A stretch of DNA of 64,000 nucleotides, from positions 246,311 to 310,310 of the forward strand of contig NZ_CADIKL010000003.1 in assembly GCF_902859945.1 (NCBI RefSeq), in the 5' to 3' direction. A program made the position numbers and the translations under genes. Below are positions 18,288 through 26,232 of the stretch, piece by piece (positions within the stretch are counted from its first letter, which is position 1; each line of letters starts with the position of its first letter). The notes beneath the pieces were generated by a model. The model was not told where the DNA came from. It searched no databases and saw nothing but the letters and a program-made list of their open reading frames with translations. The stretch comes from Paraburkholderia caffeinitolerans (GTDB lineage Bacteria > Pseudomonadota > Gammaproteobacteria > Burkholderiales > Burkholderiaceae).

Positions 18288-18767
18288 ATGCCAGTACGTG
18301 TCCAGACCGGGGATTTCGACCTGACGACCGAAGTTGCGCAACTGCGTGCGAGTAATCCGGCGATTGGCGCGGTGGCGTGCTTCGTCGGGACCGTGCGCGA
18401 CATCAATGACGGCAGCGCGGTCGCGGGTATGGAGCTCGAGCACTATCCGGGCATGACCGAGAAGGCGCTGGAGGGCATCGTCGCTGAGGCGCAGCGGCGC
18501 TGGCCTGGCATCGAGGTGCTGATCATCCATCGCGTGGGCAAGCTCGCGCCGCTCGACCAGATCGTGCTGGTGGCGACGACCTCGAAGCATCGTGGCGATG
18601 CGTTCGCGTCGTGCGAGTTCGTGATGGACTACCTGAAATCCGAGGCGCCTTTCTGGAAGAAGGAAGAGACTGGGGAAGGCGCGCGCTGGGTCGATGCACG
18701 CGAGAGCGACGATGCGGCGCTCGCGCGCTGGGGCGTGACGTCGACGAATGCGGCGAAAGAAGCCTGA
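18288..18767 (+). CDS. moaE: Molybdopterin synthase catalytic subunit MoaE
   Basis: Large subunit (159 aa) of molybdopterin synthase, which with MoaD converts cyclic pyranopterin monophosphate to molybdopterin. Conserved family segments seen are A-C-F-V-G-T-V-R-D near residue 27, L-E-H-Y-P-G-M-T-E near residue 47, H-R-V-G-K-L near residue 81 and the C-terminal F-W-K-K-E-E. The start is the ATG at 18288 with GAGGAG 8 bp upstream; a longer open frame upstream is not used. The last gene of the moe/moa cluster. Confidence 0.95.
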   Translation: MPVRVQTGDFDLTTEVAQLRASNPAIGAVACFVGTVRDINDGSAVAGMELEHYPGMTEKALEGIVAEAQRRWPGIEVLIIHRVGKLAPLDQIVLVATTSKHRGDAFASCEFVMDYLKSEAPFWKKEETGEGARWVDARESDDAALARWGVTSTNAAKEA

Positions 18768-18786
18768 ACGCGCCGTCGACCGTGAA

Positions 18787-18810
18787 ATAGTTCAGGTATC
18801 GCGGAATTAT
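18787..18810. promoter_or_regulatory. HipB-type operator copy 1 (degenerate)
   Basis: ATAGTTC and GAATTAT are separated by 10 bp, one less than in the other three copies. Centre near 18,798.5. Confidence 0.45.
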
Positions 18811-18835
18811 TGGGTTGACACCCGAGCGGCCACAG

Positions 18836-18860
18836 ATAGTTCCGATATTTAAGGTTTTAT
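18836..18860. promoter_or_regulatory. HipB-type operator copy 2
   Basis: ATAGTTC-N11-GTTTTAT; the left half is identical to the inverted right half of copy 4. Centre at 18,848, 49-50 bp from its neighbours. Confidence 0.55.
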
Positions 18861-18884
18861 TGGATTCCCGTCCGATTTTGAGCC

Positions 18885-18909
18885 ATAATTCCGTTATTGG
18901 CGGAATTAT
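18885..18909. promoter_or_regulatory. HipB-type operator copy 3 (best palindrome)
   Basis: Perfect 9-bp arms ATAATTCCG and CGGAATTAT around TTATTGG. Centre at 18,897. Confidence 0.65.
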
Positions 18910-18934
18910 GGCTGTCAAGGCACTGCCAGCCGCC

Positions 18935-18959
18935 ATTATTCCTGATATATCGGAACTAT
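18935..18959. promoter_or_regulatory. HipB-type operator copy 4, overlapping the hipB start codon
   Basis: ATTATTCC and CGGAACTAT in the same ATARTTC-N11-GAAYTAT layout. It ends inside the hipB ATG (18958-18960), so bound repressor would cover the start. Centre at 18,947. Confidence 0.6.
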
Positions 18960-19254
18960 GGCTCGCGTACTACCGAAACCCATCGAGTTGACTCCGGGCG
19001 CGCCCGACCTGGCCGCACTCGGCCGGCTCGTGCGCAATCGACGCGCTCAGAGCGCGTTGCGCATCGACGATGCAGCCGACCAGATCGGCGTTTCAAAAGA
19101 CGTGCTCTCGCGGTTGGAAAACGGGCGCCCGATCGGTCTCGACAAGCTGTTCCTGATTCTCGACGGCCTCGGCTTGAGCCTGCTCGTGCTGCCGCGTGTC
19201 GAGGCGTCCGAGGTGCTCCACATGCTCGATTCGTCCGGCGAGGAGCGCCGTTGA
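18958..19254 (+). CDS. hipB: HipB-like antitoxin, XRE-type DNA-binding protein
   Basis: Protein of 98 aa with one helix-turn-helix (about residues 37-60, with Q-I-G-V-S-K-D-V-L-S-R-L-E-N-G). It is the probable antitoxin and autorepressor of the hipA-like kinase downstream, whose ATG overlaps its stop (TGATG). HipB family members bind short palindromes as dimers. Four candidate palindromes at 49-50 bp spacing lie just upstream. Only a weak GGAA precedes the ATG, at very short distance, so translation may be inefficient or the mRNA leader unusual. The AT-rich upstream region contrasts with the surrounding core genes and suggests acquired DNA. Confidence 0.88.
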   Translation: MARVLPKPIELTPGAPDLAALGRLVRNRRAQSALRIDDAADQIGVSKDVLSRLENGRPIGLDKLFLILDGLGLSLLVLPRVEASEVLHMLDSSGEERR

Positions 19255-20639
19255 TGCGACACGCCCTGAATGTCTCGACGAATGGCGAGCCGGTCGGCTC
19301 ACTAGGCTTCGAGCCTCGCGAGGATCGTTACGACTTCCGCTACGAAGACGGCTGGCTTGCTCGGCGTGACGCGTTTCCGCTCTCGCCGCATATCGGGCTC
19401 GATGGCGCCGCGCCCCCCACGGGCACGCTTGCTCGCTTCATCGGCAATCTGCTGCCGGAAGGGCGGGCGCTCGACGTCGCTTCGATCGTCTACCAGATTT
19501 CGAAAGACAACCTCTACGGCCTGATTCGCATGCTCGGCCAGGAGCCGGTCGGGGCATTGAGCTTTCTTGTCACGGGCGAGGAAACCCAGCCGATGGCGGC
19601 CGCTTCACAGGTCGCGGTGGAGAGTGGGGCGCCGTTGGGCGACCACGGGCGCCGCATCGTCGGCGAGGAGGAGTTGACGGAGCGCATCCGTGACCGTGAC
19701 ACGCTGCCTTTTCCGGTATGGGACAAGCGCGTGCGTCTGTCCATCGCCGGTTATCAGGACAAGTTGCAGGTGTTGGTGGAAGGCAGCCAGCTTTCGCTCG
19801 TCGACGGTAGTCCGCTCAGCTCGACACACATTCTCAAGCCCGAGTCGCGCAATCCGGGCACGCCGTTCATGGTCGCCAACGAGCACTTCTGCATGACGCT
19901 CGCGGCGCGCATGGGCTTGCCGGTCGCGCCGGTGACGATCCGCAGGATTCCCGAGCCGATCCTCCTCATTGAGCGCTTCGATCGCGTGGTCGAGCAGGAG
20001 ATTAGTTCCGGGCGTGTGGCGGCAGTCAAGCGCCTTCATGTGATCGACGGCTGTCAGGCGCTGGATTTGCCCGTTTCGTTCAAGTACGAGCGCAACTTCG
20101 GCAATACGGCAGACGTGCGGATGATCCGCGAAGGCGCGAGCTTCGAAAAACTCTTCGCGTTGACGTCGCGCTTCGTTACGCCGGCGGCTGCTCGTACGTT
20201 CCTCACGCGCTGGGCGGTGTTCCAGTTGCTCATCGGCAACAGCGATGCGCACGGCAAGAATCTCTCGTTCTTCATGCAGCGCGGCGGCCTCGTTCCAGCG
20301 CCGCTATACGACCTTGTGTCGGTGAACGCGTACGGCGAAATGGTCGAGCAGGAAATGGCGATGGGTTACGGCGACGCGTTTCACCTCGACGCGGTCACAC
20401 CGTTCGAATTGGCGTGCTTCGCGCAGCGCACGGGTGTACAGCCGCGCTATCTCGCGCGTGAGCTGGTCCGCATGGCGTACGCGGCACGCAGCCTGGCTCC
20501 GGAATTGGCTCGGAGCGCGACTTATGTCGGTGAAGAGCGCGGGCTGCTACAGACCGTCGCGGACTTTATCGTCGGGCAGGCCGAGCGTTTGGAGAAGATG
20601 GCGCCCGAGGTGCCGAAAGTCGATCGCAAACTGCTCTGA
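19254..20639 (+). CDS. hipA: HipA-like serine/threonine kinase toxin
   Basis: Full-length HipA-family kinase of 461 aa. E. coli HipA phosphorylates glutamyl-tRNA synthetase and halts growth; the target here is not known. Visible features: the S-I-A-G-Y-Q-D-K segment (Ser163 at the position of the autophosphorylated Ser of E. coli HipA), I-L-K-P-E for ATP binding, catalytic loop N-S-D-A-H-G-K-N (Asp331) and the DFG-like Y-D-L-V (Asp353). The two Asp are 22 residues apart, as in E. coli HipA (309 and 332, 23 apart). All key residues are present, so the toxin is probably active. The start overlaps hipB by one base, implying coupled translation. Genes on both sides are core, which supports insertion of this pair between moaE and the globin gene. 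Confidence 0.9.
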   Translation: MRHALNVSTNGEPVGSLGFEPREDRYDFRYEDGWLARRDAFPLSPHIGLDGAAPPTGTLARFIGNLLPEGRALDVASIVYQISKDNLYGLIRMLGQEPVGALSFLVTGEETQPMAAASQVAVESGAPLGDHGRRIVGEEELTERIRDRDTLPFPVWDKRVRLSIAGYQDKLQVLVEGSQLSLVDGSPLSSTHILKPESRNPGTPFMVANEHFCMTLAARMGLPVAPVTIRRIPEPILLIERFDRVVEQEISSGRVAAVKRLHVIDGCQALDLPVSFKYERNFGNTADVRMIREGASFEKLFALTSRFVTPAAARTFLTRWAVFQLLIGNSDAHGKNLSFFMQRGGLVPAPLYDLVSVNAYGEMVEQEMAMGYGDAFHLDAVTPFELACFAQRTGVQPRYLARELVRMAYAARSLAPELARSATYVGEERGLLQTVADFIVGQAERLEKMAPEVPKVDRKLL

Positions 20640-20713
20640 GACGAGGCATTCGGCAAGCGGGGTGTTATGCAACTAACAGCCCGGCGCATCCCGCGCATGC
20701 ATGGCGGGCGCGT

Positions 20714-21280
20714 TCAGTGCGAGCGCGCGGCTTCGTCCTCATTCTCGTCCATCGAGCGGCCAATGAATTTGGCCGGAAACGGCTCGCCAGCCGGTCGAGT
20801 GGGCAGATCGTGACCGTGATCCGTCGGACGGCGGCGCGGTGCGATCGAATCGAGTAGGGCCTGCTGTTCGGGCGGAACCACGTAATCCCAGCCGAAGCGG
20901 CTCAACTGCAGACTTTGCGCGATGCGCAGCGCGGGCTCCATGAACTGCACGGCCACAGCGGGCTCGTAATGCGCCTGAACCGTGTCGAGGAACAGATAGA
21001 GCCAGTGGCTGAAATGCTTCGGCTCGACGCCCGGCACCGGGTCATGCGCCTGCTGCACATTGCCGCGGTAAGTCTTCGTGCCGAGCACGAGGCTCGACCA
21101 GAAACGACACATTTTCGGTAGATGCTCGTCCCAGCGGCCAGCCAGCACCCCCTCGAAAACAGGACCGAGCAGGGCATCCGCGCGCACACGGTCGTAGAAC
21201 GCGTAGACGAGCTCGCGGATGTTGTCTTCGGTAGGGGCGGTGTGCCGCGCGGGAGCGGCGCTGGTGTCGGGGTGCGTCAT
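20714..21280 (-). CDS. Group III truncated haemoglobin
   Basis: Haem protein of 188 aa with a 2-on-2 globin fold in about residues 18-145 and a non-globin C-terminal tail rich in charged residues. The B-helix motif A-F-Y-D-R-V-R-A-D, the C-E region F-W-S-S-L-V-L-G-T and the proximal His in H-F-S-H-W-L match group III truncated globins. Proposed role, by family: handling of nitric oxide or oxygen. It is divergent from an NsrR-like NO sensor with an operator-like palindrome between them, which supports a nitrosative stress role. Start chosen at ATG 21280; a longer frame to 21382 would run into the operator. Confidence 0.88.
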   Translation of the reverse strand: MTHPDTSAAPARHTAPTEDNIRELVYAFYDRVRADALLGPVFEGVLAGRWDEHLPKMCRFWSSLVLGTKTYRGNVQQAHDPVPGVEPKHFSHWLYLFLDTVQAHYEPAVAVQFMEPALRIAQSLQLSRFGWDYVVPPEQQALLDSIAPRRRPTDHGHDLPTRPAGEPFPAKFIGRSMDENEDEAARSH

Positions 21281-21373
21281 GTCGGAAGCCTGGGGGCGGG
21301 GCGCTGAGCCGCCACACAACGAATGATTTTGCGAAGTACTGATCGAAGCGATCATAATACCCAGGCGATCAAA

Positions 21374-21396
21374 AACGTGCATGCGACTTGCATGTT
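21374..21396. promoter_or_regulatory. Candidate NsrR operator between globin and nsrR
   Basis: A 23-bp imperfect palindrome in the 11-1-11 format of NsrR sites: left half AACGTGCATGC, centre G, right half ACTTGCATGTT. Arms AACRTGCA and TGCAYGTT are symmetric. It lies 94 bp from the globin ATG and 47 bp from the nsrR ATG. Confidence 0.6.
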
Positions 21397-21442
21397 ATTG
21401 TATGGTTATTCGCGCTCGCGCGCCCACTGACAGCCTGGCACC

Positions 21443-21943
21443 ATGAGACTGACCGACTACACCGATTATTCGCTGCGCGTGATGCTTTATCTCGCGCTGC
21501 GTCGCGACGGGCTCTCGACCATCCAGGAGATCTCGGATGCCTACGGCATTTCGAAGAACCATCTGATGAAGGTGGTGCAGCGTCTGGGCGAGCTCGGCTG
21601 GGTCGATACCATCCGTGGGCGCAACGGTGGCCTGCGGCTCGGGCAGAATTCGCTAGAACTGAGCGTCGGCGCAGTAGTGCGGCAGACCGAGAGCGATTTC
21701 GCGCTGGTCGGATGCTTCCCCGACGAGCATGGCGAGCGCCGAAGCTGCGTCATTGAGCCGCAATGCCGGCTCAAGCATGCGCTGGCGGCGGCGCGTGACG
21801 CGTTCCTGGCCGAGCTCGACCGGCACACCATCGGCGAGCTGGCGCAGCCTGCCGGGGAGCTGACCGGCTTGCTGGGCCTCGCGCCCGTTATCCTGATGCC
21901 ACGCGCGCGAGTCGTGCCGCATGCGCCGCCGGGCGAGCACTGA
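21443..21943 (+). CDS. nsrR: Rrf2 family regulator, NsrR-like nitric oxide sensor
   Basis: Regulator of 166 aa. The N terminus M-R-L-T-D-Y-T-D-Y-S-L-R and the winged helix (residues 1-65) fit Rrf2 proteins. Three Cys (91, 102, 108) in front of C-R-L-K would hold a 2Fe-2S or 4Fe-4S cluster that is destroyed by NO. Asp8, a cluster ligand in Streptomyces NsrR, is present. The spacing between the first two Cys (10 residues) is longer than in E. coli NsrR (C91-X4-C96-X5-C102). NsrR-type repressors control NO-detoxifying genes, and the divergent globin with a shared palindrome fits. IscR is less likely because no isc genes are near. The tail after residue 125 is Pro/Arg-rich. Confidence 0.85.
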   Translation: MRLTDYTDYSLRVMLYLALRRDGLSTIQEISDAYGISKNHLMKVVQRLGELGWVDTIRGRNGGLRLGQNSLELSVGAVVRQTESDFALVGCFPDEHGERRSCVIEPQCRLKHALAAARDAFLAELDRHTIGELAQPAGELTGLLGLAPVILMPRARVVPHAPPGEH

Positions 21944-22036
21944 AGCCCACTGAAGCCCGCAGCGCGGCGCACCCGTCGCTCGCGCACGCCGCGTTTCCCC
22001 GCTTAGCGTCTATTCTCACAAAGGTGCCTCGCCACA

Positions 22037-22073
22037 CCGCACCTGCCTGCCGTTTCGCGGCAGGCAGGTGCGG
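22037..22073. other. Strong perfect hairpin between nsrR and clpB
   Basis: Stem of 16 bp (CCGCACCTGCCTGCCG and its complement) closed by TTTCG. No T run follows on either strand, so a simple terminator is uncertain; it may end nsrR transcription with help. Confidence 0.6.
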
Positions 22074-22125
22074 CCGTTCGCCCAGGCTCTGGGTGAGAAA
22101 ATCGGAAAAAATTACGCGGCGCCCG

Positions 22126-22150
22126 CTTGAAACCCGCGCAACACCCCTCA
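22126..22150 (+). promoter_or_regulatory. Heat-shock (sigma32-like) promoter of clpB
   Basis: CTTGAAA, 11 bp, then CCCCTCA. This resembles the sigma32 pattern CTTGAAA/CCCCAT with a slightly short spacer. It sits about 40 bp upstream of the clpB ATG. Confidence 0.5.
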
Positions 22151-22189
22151 GATTTGGTGACAGTTAAAAAATTGGAGGTCTCGTTTTAA

Positions 22190-24787
22190 ATGAGAGTCGA
22201 CAAACTCACCACCAAGTTCCAGGAAGCACTTTCCGACGCACAAAGCCTTGCCGTCGGGCACGACAATCAATACATCGAACCGGTCCATCTGCTGGCGGCG
22301 CTCGTCGCGCAGCAGGACGGCTCGGCGCGCTCGCTCATGTCGCGCGCTGGCGTGCAGGTTCAGGCATTGCAGAACGCGCTCAACGACGCCATCAACCGTT
22401 TGCCGCAGGTGCAGGGCACCGACGGCAACGTGCAGGTCGGCCGCGAACTCACGGGCCTGCTGAATCAGGCCGACAAGGAAGCGCAGAAGCTCAACGACAC
22501 CTATATCGCGAGCGAGATGTTCTTGCTGGCGGTCGCCGAGGATAAGGGCGATGCCGGCCAGATCGCGCGCAAGAACGGCCTCACGCGCAAGGCGCTCGAG
22601 GCGGCGATCGTCGCGGTGCGCGGCGGCGCGCAGGTCCATAGCCAGGATGCCGAGAGCCAGCGCGAAGCGCTCAAGAAGTACACCGTCGACCTGACCGAGC
22701 GTGCGCGCGCGGGCAAGCTCGACCCCGTGATCGGCCGCGACGACGAAATCCGCCGCTCGATCCAGATCCTGCAGCGCCGCACCAAGAACAACCCGGTGCT
22801 GATCGGCGAGCCGGGCGTGGGCAAGACGGCCATCGTCGAAGGTCTCGCGCAGCGTATCGTCAACGGCGAAGTGCCGGAAACGCTCAAGGGCAAGCGCGTG
22901 CTCTCGCTCGACATGGCGGCGCTGCTCGCGGGTGCGAAGTATCGCGGCGAGTTCGAAGAGCGCCTGAAGGCCGTGCTCAACGACATCGCGAAGGACGAAG
23001 GTCAGACCATCGTTTTCATCGACGAAATTCACACGATGGTGGGCGCCGGCAAGGCCGAAGGCGCGATGGATGCGGGCAACATGCTCAAGCCGGCGCTCTC
23101 GCGCGGCGAGCTGCACTGCATCGGCGCGACCACGCTCGACGAATATCGCAAGTACATCGAAAAAGATGCCGCGCTCGAGCGCCGCTTCCAGAAGGTGCTC
23201 GTCGACGAACCGTCGGTCGAGGCGACCATCGCGATCCTGCGCGGTTTGCAGGAGAAGTACGAGCTGCACCACGGCGTGGAAATCACCGACCCGGCGATCG
23301 TCGCGGCGGCGGAGCTCTCGCATCGCTACATTACCGATCGCTTCTTGCCGGACAAGGCCATCGATCTGATCGACGAAGCGGCTTCGAAGATCAAGATGGA
23401 AATCGATTCGAAGCCCGAAGAGATGGACAAGCTCGACCGTCGCCTGATCCAGCTGAAGATCGAGCGCGAAGCCGTCAAGAAGGAAAAGGACGAAGCGTCG
23501 CAAAAGCGTCTGCAGCTGATCGAGGAAGAGATTGACCGCCTGAGCCTCGAATATAAGGACCTCGAAGAGATCTGGACCGCCGAGAAAGCGGCAGTGCAGG
23601 GCAGCGCGCAGATCAAGGAAGAAATCGATCGGGTGCGCGCCGAGATCACGAAGTTACAGCGCGAAGGCAAGCTCGAAAAGGTTGCCGAATTGCAGTACGG
23701 CAGGCTTCCGCAACTCGAATCGCAACTGAAGCAGGTCGCGCAGGCCGAGGCGGACGAGCAGAACAACCCGACGCGCCGGCGGCTCCTGCGCACCCACGTG
23801 GGCGCCGAGGAAATCGCCGAGGTCGTGTCGCGTTCGACCGGCATTCCGGTCTCGCGCATGATGCAAGGCGAGCGCGAAAAGCTGCTGCTGATCGAAGACA
23901 AGCTGCACGAGCGCGTGGTGGGGCAGGACGAGGCGATCAACGCGGTGGCCGATGCGATCCGCCGTTCGCGCGCCGGTCTTGCGGACCCGAACAAGCCTTA
24001 TGGCTCGTTCCTGTTCCTCGGGCCGACGGGTGTGGGCAAGACCGAAGTGTGCAAGGCGCTCGCGGGCTTCCTGTTCGATTCGGAGGATCATCTGATCCGC
24101 ATCGACATGAGCGAGTTCATGGAGAAGCACAGCGTCGCGCGTCTGATCGGCGCGCCGCCGGGATACGTGGGCTACGAGGAGGGCGGCTATCTGACCGAGG
24201 CCGTGCGTCGCAAGCCGTATAGCGTGATCCTGCTCGACGAAGTCGAGAAGGCGCACCCGGACGTGTTCAACGTGCTGCTGCAAGTGCTCGACGACGGCCG
24301 CATGACCGATGGCCAGGGACGCACTGTCGACTTCAAGAACACGGTGATCGTGATGACGTCGAACCTCGGTTCGCATCTCATCCAGTCGATGACGGGCGAG
24401 CCGCAGGAAGTGGTGAAGGAAGCAGTCTGGAACGAAGTGAAGCAGCAGTTCCGGCCGGAATTCCTGAACCGGATTGACGAAGTGGTGGTGTTCCATGCGC
24501 TCGACCGCGCGAATATCGAGTCGATCGCGAAGATCCAGTTGCGGCGTTTGCGCGAGCGTCTGGTGAAGCTCGACATGGAACTGGAGGTGTCGGACGAGGC
24601 GCTCGCGAAGATCGCCGAGGTCGGCTTCGATCCGCTGTTCGGGGCGCGGCCGCTCAAGCGTGCGATCCAGCAGGAGATCGAGAATCCGGTTGCCAAGCTG
24701 ATCCTCGCTGGCAAGTTCGGGCCGAAGGATGTGATTCCGGTCAACGTCCAGGACGGCAAGTTCGTGTTCGAACACGTCGTGCACTAA
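22190..24787 (+). CDS. clpB: ATP-dependent disaggregase ClpB
   Basis: AAA+ chaperone of 865 aa that rescues aggregated proteins together with DnaK. Order of domains: N domain (1-150), first AAA module with Walker A G-E-P-G-V-G-K-T near residue 206, a long middle coiled coil (about 410-530, rich in Glu/Lys), and a second AAA module with G-P-T-G-V-G-K-T near residue 610. The arginine-rich pore loops and a C-terminal domain follow. The presence of the middle domain separates it from ClpA. GGAGG precedes the ATG and a sigma32-like promoter lies upstream, consistent with heat-shock control. A terminator follows at 24842. Confidence 0.97.
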   Translation: MRVDKLTTKFQEALSDAQSLAVGHDNQYIEPVHLLAALVAQQDGSARSLMSRAGVQVQALQNALNDAINRLPQVQGTDGNVQVGRELTGLLNQADKEAQKLNDTYIASEMFLLAVAEDKGDAGQIARKNGLTRKALEAAIVAVRGGAQVHSQDAESQREALKKYTVDLTERARAGKLDPVIGRDDEIRRSIQILQRRTKNNPVLIGEPGVGKTAIVEGLAQRIVNGEVPETLKGKRVLSLDMAALLAGAKYRGEFEERLKAVLNDIAKDEGQTIVFIDEIHTMVGAGKAEGAMDAGNMLKPALSRGELHCIGATTLDEYRKYIEKDAALERRFQKVLVDEPSVEATIAILRGLQEKYELHHGVEITDPAIVAAAELSHRYITDRFLPDKAIDLIDEAASKIKMEIDSKPEEMDKLDRRLIQLKIEREAVKKEKDEASQKRLQLIEEEIDRLSLEYKDLEEIWTAEKAAVQGSAQIKEEIDRVRAEITKLQREGKLEKVAELQYGRLPQLESQLKQVAQAEADEQNNPTRRRLLRTHVGAEEIAEVVSRSTGIPVSRMMQGEREKLLLIEDKLHERVVGQDEAINAVADAIRRSRAGLADPNKPYGSFLFLGPTGVGKTEVCKALAGFLFDSEDHLIRIDMSEFMEKHSVARLIGAPPGYVGYEEGGYLTEAVRRKPYSVILLDEVEKAHPDVFNVLLQVLDDGRMTDGQGRTVDFKNTVIVMTSNLGSHLIQSMTGEPQEVVKEAVWNEVKQQFRPEFLNRIDEVVVFHALDRANIESIAKIQLRRLRERLVKLDMELEVSDEALAKIAEVGFDPLFGARPLKRAIQQEIENPVAKLILAGKFGPKDVIPVNVQDGKFVFEHVVH

Positions 24788-24841
24788 GGCGCGGTTCAAT
24801 CAGCGCGAAGCGCGTGCCGGAAGGCACGCGCAGCGGCAAAC

Positions 24842-24875
24842 AAAAAGGGCAACGGAATTTTCCGTTGCCCTTTTT
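24842..24875. terminator. Bidirectional terminator between clpB and the yidB-like gene
   Basis: Perfect inverted repeat with a 16-bp arm (AAAAAGGGCAACGGAA), A run on one side and T run on the other, so it works in both directions. Confidence 0.88.
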
Positions 24876-24914
24876 CCTATGTGGCGCACCTGGCGCGCGA
24901 CAACTTACGTCTGC

Positions 24915-25355
24915 TTATGTCTGCTTGTTCCCGCCGCCAAGCAGCGAAGCAAGGCCGCCCAGCGTGCCCAGCACGCTCTCGGAATTGATCTGTCCGCCGG
25001 CGGGCACTTCACCGTTCGGCGTGCCGGCGTTGATCACGTGCGGCAGCACCTGCGCGAGCAGGCCGCTGACCTGGTCGGGCTGCATGCCGACCTTTTGCGC
25101 GAGACCCGAAACCACATCGGAGCCCAGTGCATTGTGGAGTTGATCCGGCGAAACCGCCTGGTTCTCGCCGTTGCCGACCCACGACTGCACGACATCGCCA
25201 AGGCCGCCTTGCTGGAACTTCTGGATCAGGCCGTTCAGTCCGCCCGGCTGGTTGTTGATGAATTCCATCGCGACGGCGAGGAGTTGGGCTTGGCCGCCGC
25301 TTTGTTGCTGCGACGAGGAACCGAGCAGGGAACCGAGGGTATCTAGCAGGCTCAT
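24915..25355 (-). CDS. YidB family protein (DUF937)
   Basis: Protein of 146 aa with a DUF937 domain covering most of its length. The sequence has the typical N terminus M-S-L-L-D-T-L-G-S-L-L-G, a Gly/Gln-rich segment, and two internal similar parts around G-L-N-G-L-I and G-L-L-A-Q-V-L-P. Function of the family is not known. Start chosen at ATG 25355 with AGAGA upstream; the longer frame to 25442 is not conserved. The gene is convergent with clpB, and the terminator at 24842-24875 serves both. Confidence 0.85.
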   Translation of the reverse strand: MSLLDTLGSLLGSSSQQQSGGQAQLLAVAMEFINNQPGGLNGLIQKFQQGGLGDVVQSWVGNGENQAVSPDQLHNALGSDVVSGLAQKVGMQPDQVSGLLAQVLPHVINAGTPNGEVPAGGQINSESVLGTLGGLASLLGGGNKQT

Positions 25356-25434
25356 GACAATCTCTCTGAAGGATGGCCGCGGCAGAGGCCGCGGCCGGAA
25401 AACCGGAACCCGGAATGCAAACCGGGTATGCGAA

Positions 25435-26031
25435 TCATGCACCCGAAGCAGCCGCGTCGGACGCAGCCTTGCTCTTCTTCGACTTCTTGGACTTCTTCGC
25501 CGTGGTGTCCGAGGCAGCGCCCGGCGCCGCTGCGGCGGATCCTGCTTCAGGCGCGCTTGCTCCAGCGGCTGCCTTGTCCTTCTTGCTCTTGTGCTTCGAC
25601 TTGCTTGCGCCCGTATCCGACGCGGCTTGCGGCGCGGTCGTGGCAGCGGGCGCTTGCGCGGTCGTCATCGGATTGGGCGTGGTGCCGGCGGCAGCGGGCG
25701 CGGCAGGAGCGGCGCTCTTGCTGCTCTTCGACGTCGTGGCGCTCTTGGCCGCAGGCGGCGCCGACGAGCCGTTGATCGTGAGGCCCGCGGCTTCAAGGTT
25801 CTGCACGGATTTCGGGCCGATGCCCTTGATCCGGTTCACGAGATCGTCGGCGTCCTTGAAGGGGCCGTTCTTGGTGCGCTCGTCGATGATCGCCTTGGAG
25901 TGGGCCGGGCCGATGCCCTTGACGGATTCAAGCGTGGCTTGATCAGCGGTGTTGACTTCGACAGCCGCCGCCAGCGCGGCGGACAGCGACAGACCCAGCG
26001 CGAGGAACAGCATCAGCAACTTCTTGAGCAT
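25435..26031 (-). CDS. Secreted ComEA-like helix-hairpin-helix DNA-binding protein
   Basis: Protein of 198 aa with a signal peptide (about residues 1-21, L-L-M-L-F-L-A-L-G-L) and one ComEA-type domain with two helix-hairpin-helix motifs (V-K-G-I-G-P and I-K-G-I-G-P, about residues 25-85). The rest is a long Ala/Pro/Thr tail ending in Lys-Ser repeats (K-S-K-K-S-K-K-S-K). ComEA homologues bind incoming DNA in the periplasm during transformation. The basic tail is unusual in length and could bind DNA or the cell wall. Start at ATG 26031 with GGAG upstream. The neighbouring gene is the yidB-like gene on the same strand. Confidence 0.85.
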   Translation of the reverse strand: MLKKLLMLFLALGLSLSAALAAAVEVNTADQATLESVKGIGPAHSKAIIDERTKNGPFKDADDLVNRIKGIGPKSVQNLEAAGLTINGSSAPPAAKSATTSKSSKSAAPAAPAAAGTTPNPMTTAQAPAATTAPQAASDTGASKSKHKSKKDKAAAGASAPEAGSAAAAPGAASDTTAKKSKKSKKSKAASDAAASGA

Positions 26032-26232
26032 GGCAATCACTCCATTGAGGGCATTTCGGTTAGCCGGGAACGGACGACGCATCGAGTAGGTGGTGCTGCA
26101 CTACAAGGATAAGTCAGTTGGCGTATCCGTGAACGGGAAGCGCTCGATTTATACCCATGGTTTCGTGGCAATACAATCGCGCCGCACAATCTTTAATACT
26201 TCTGTGCAATTGGATGGCGTTTGCGACGTGCT

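Noticed and set aside
24842..24875. Inverted repeat as an insertion scar or attachment site
   Set aside because: It has A and T runs and sits between two convergent genes, as expected of an ordinary terminator.
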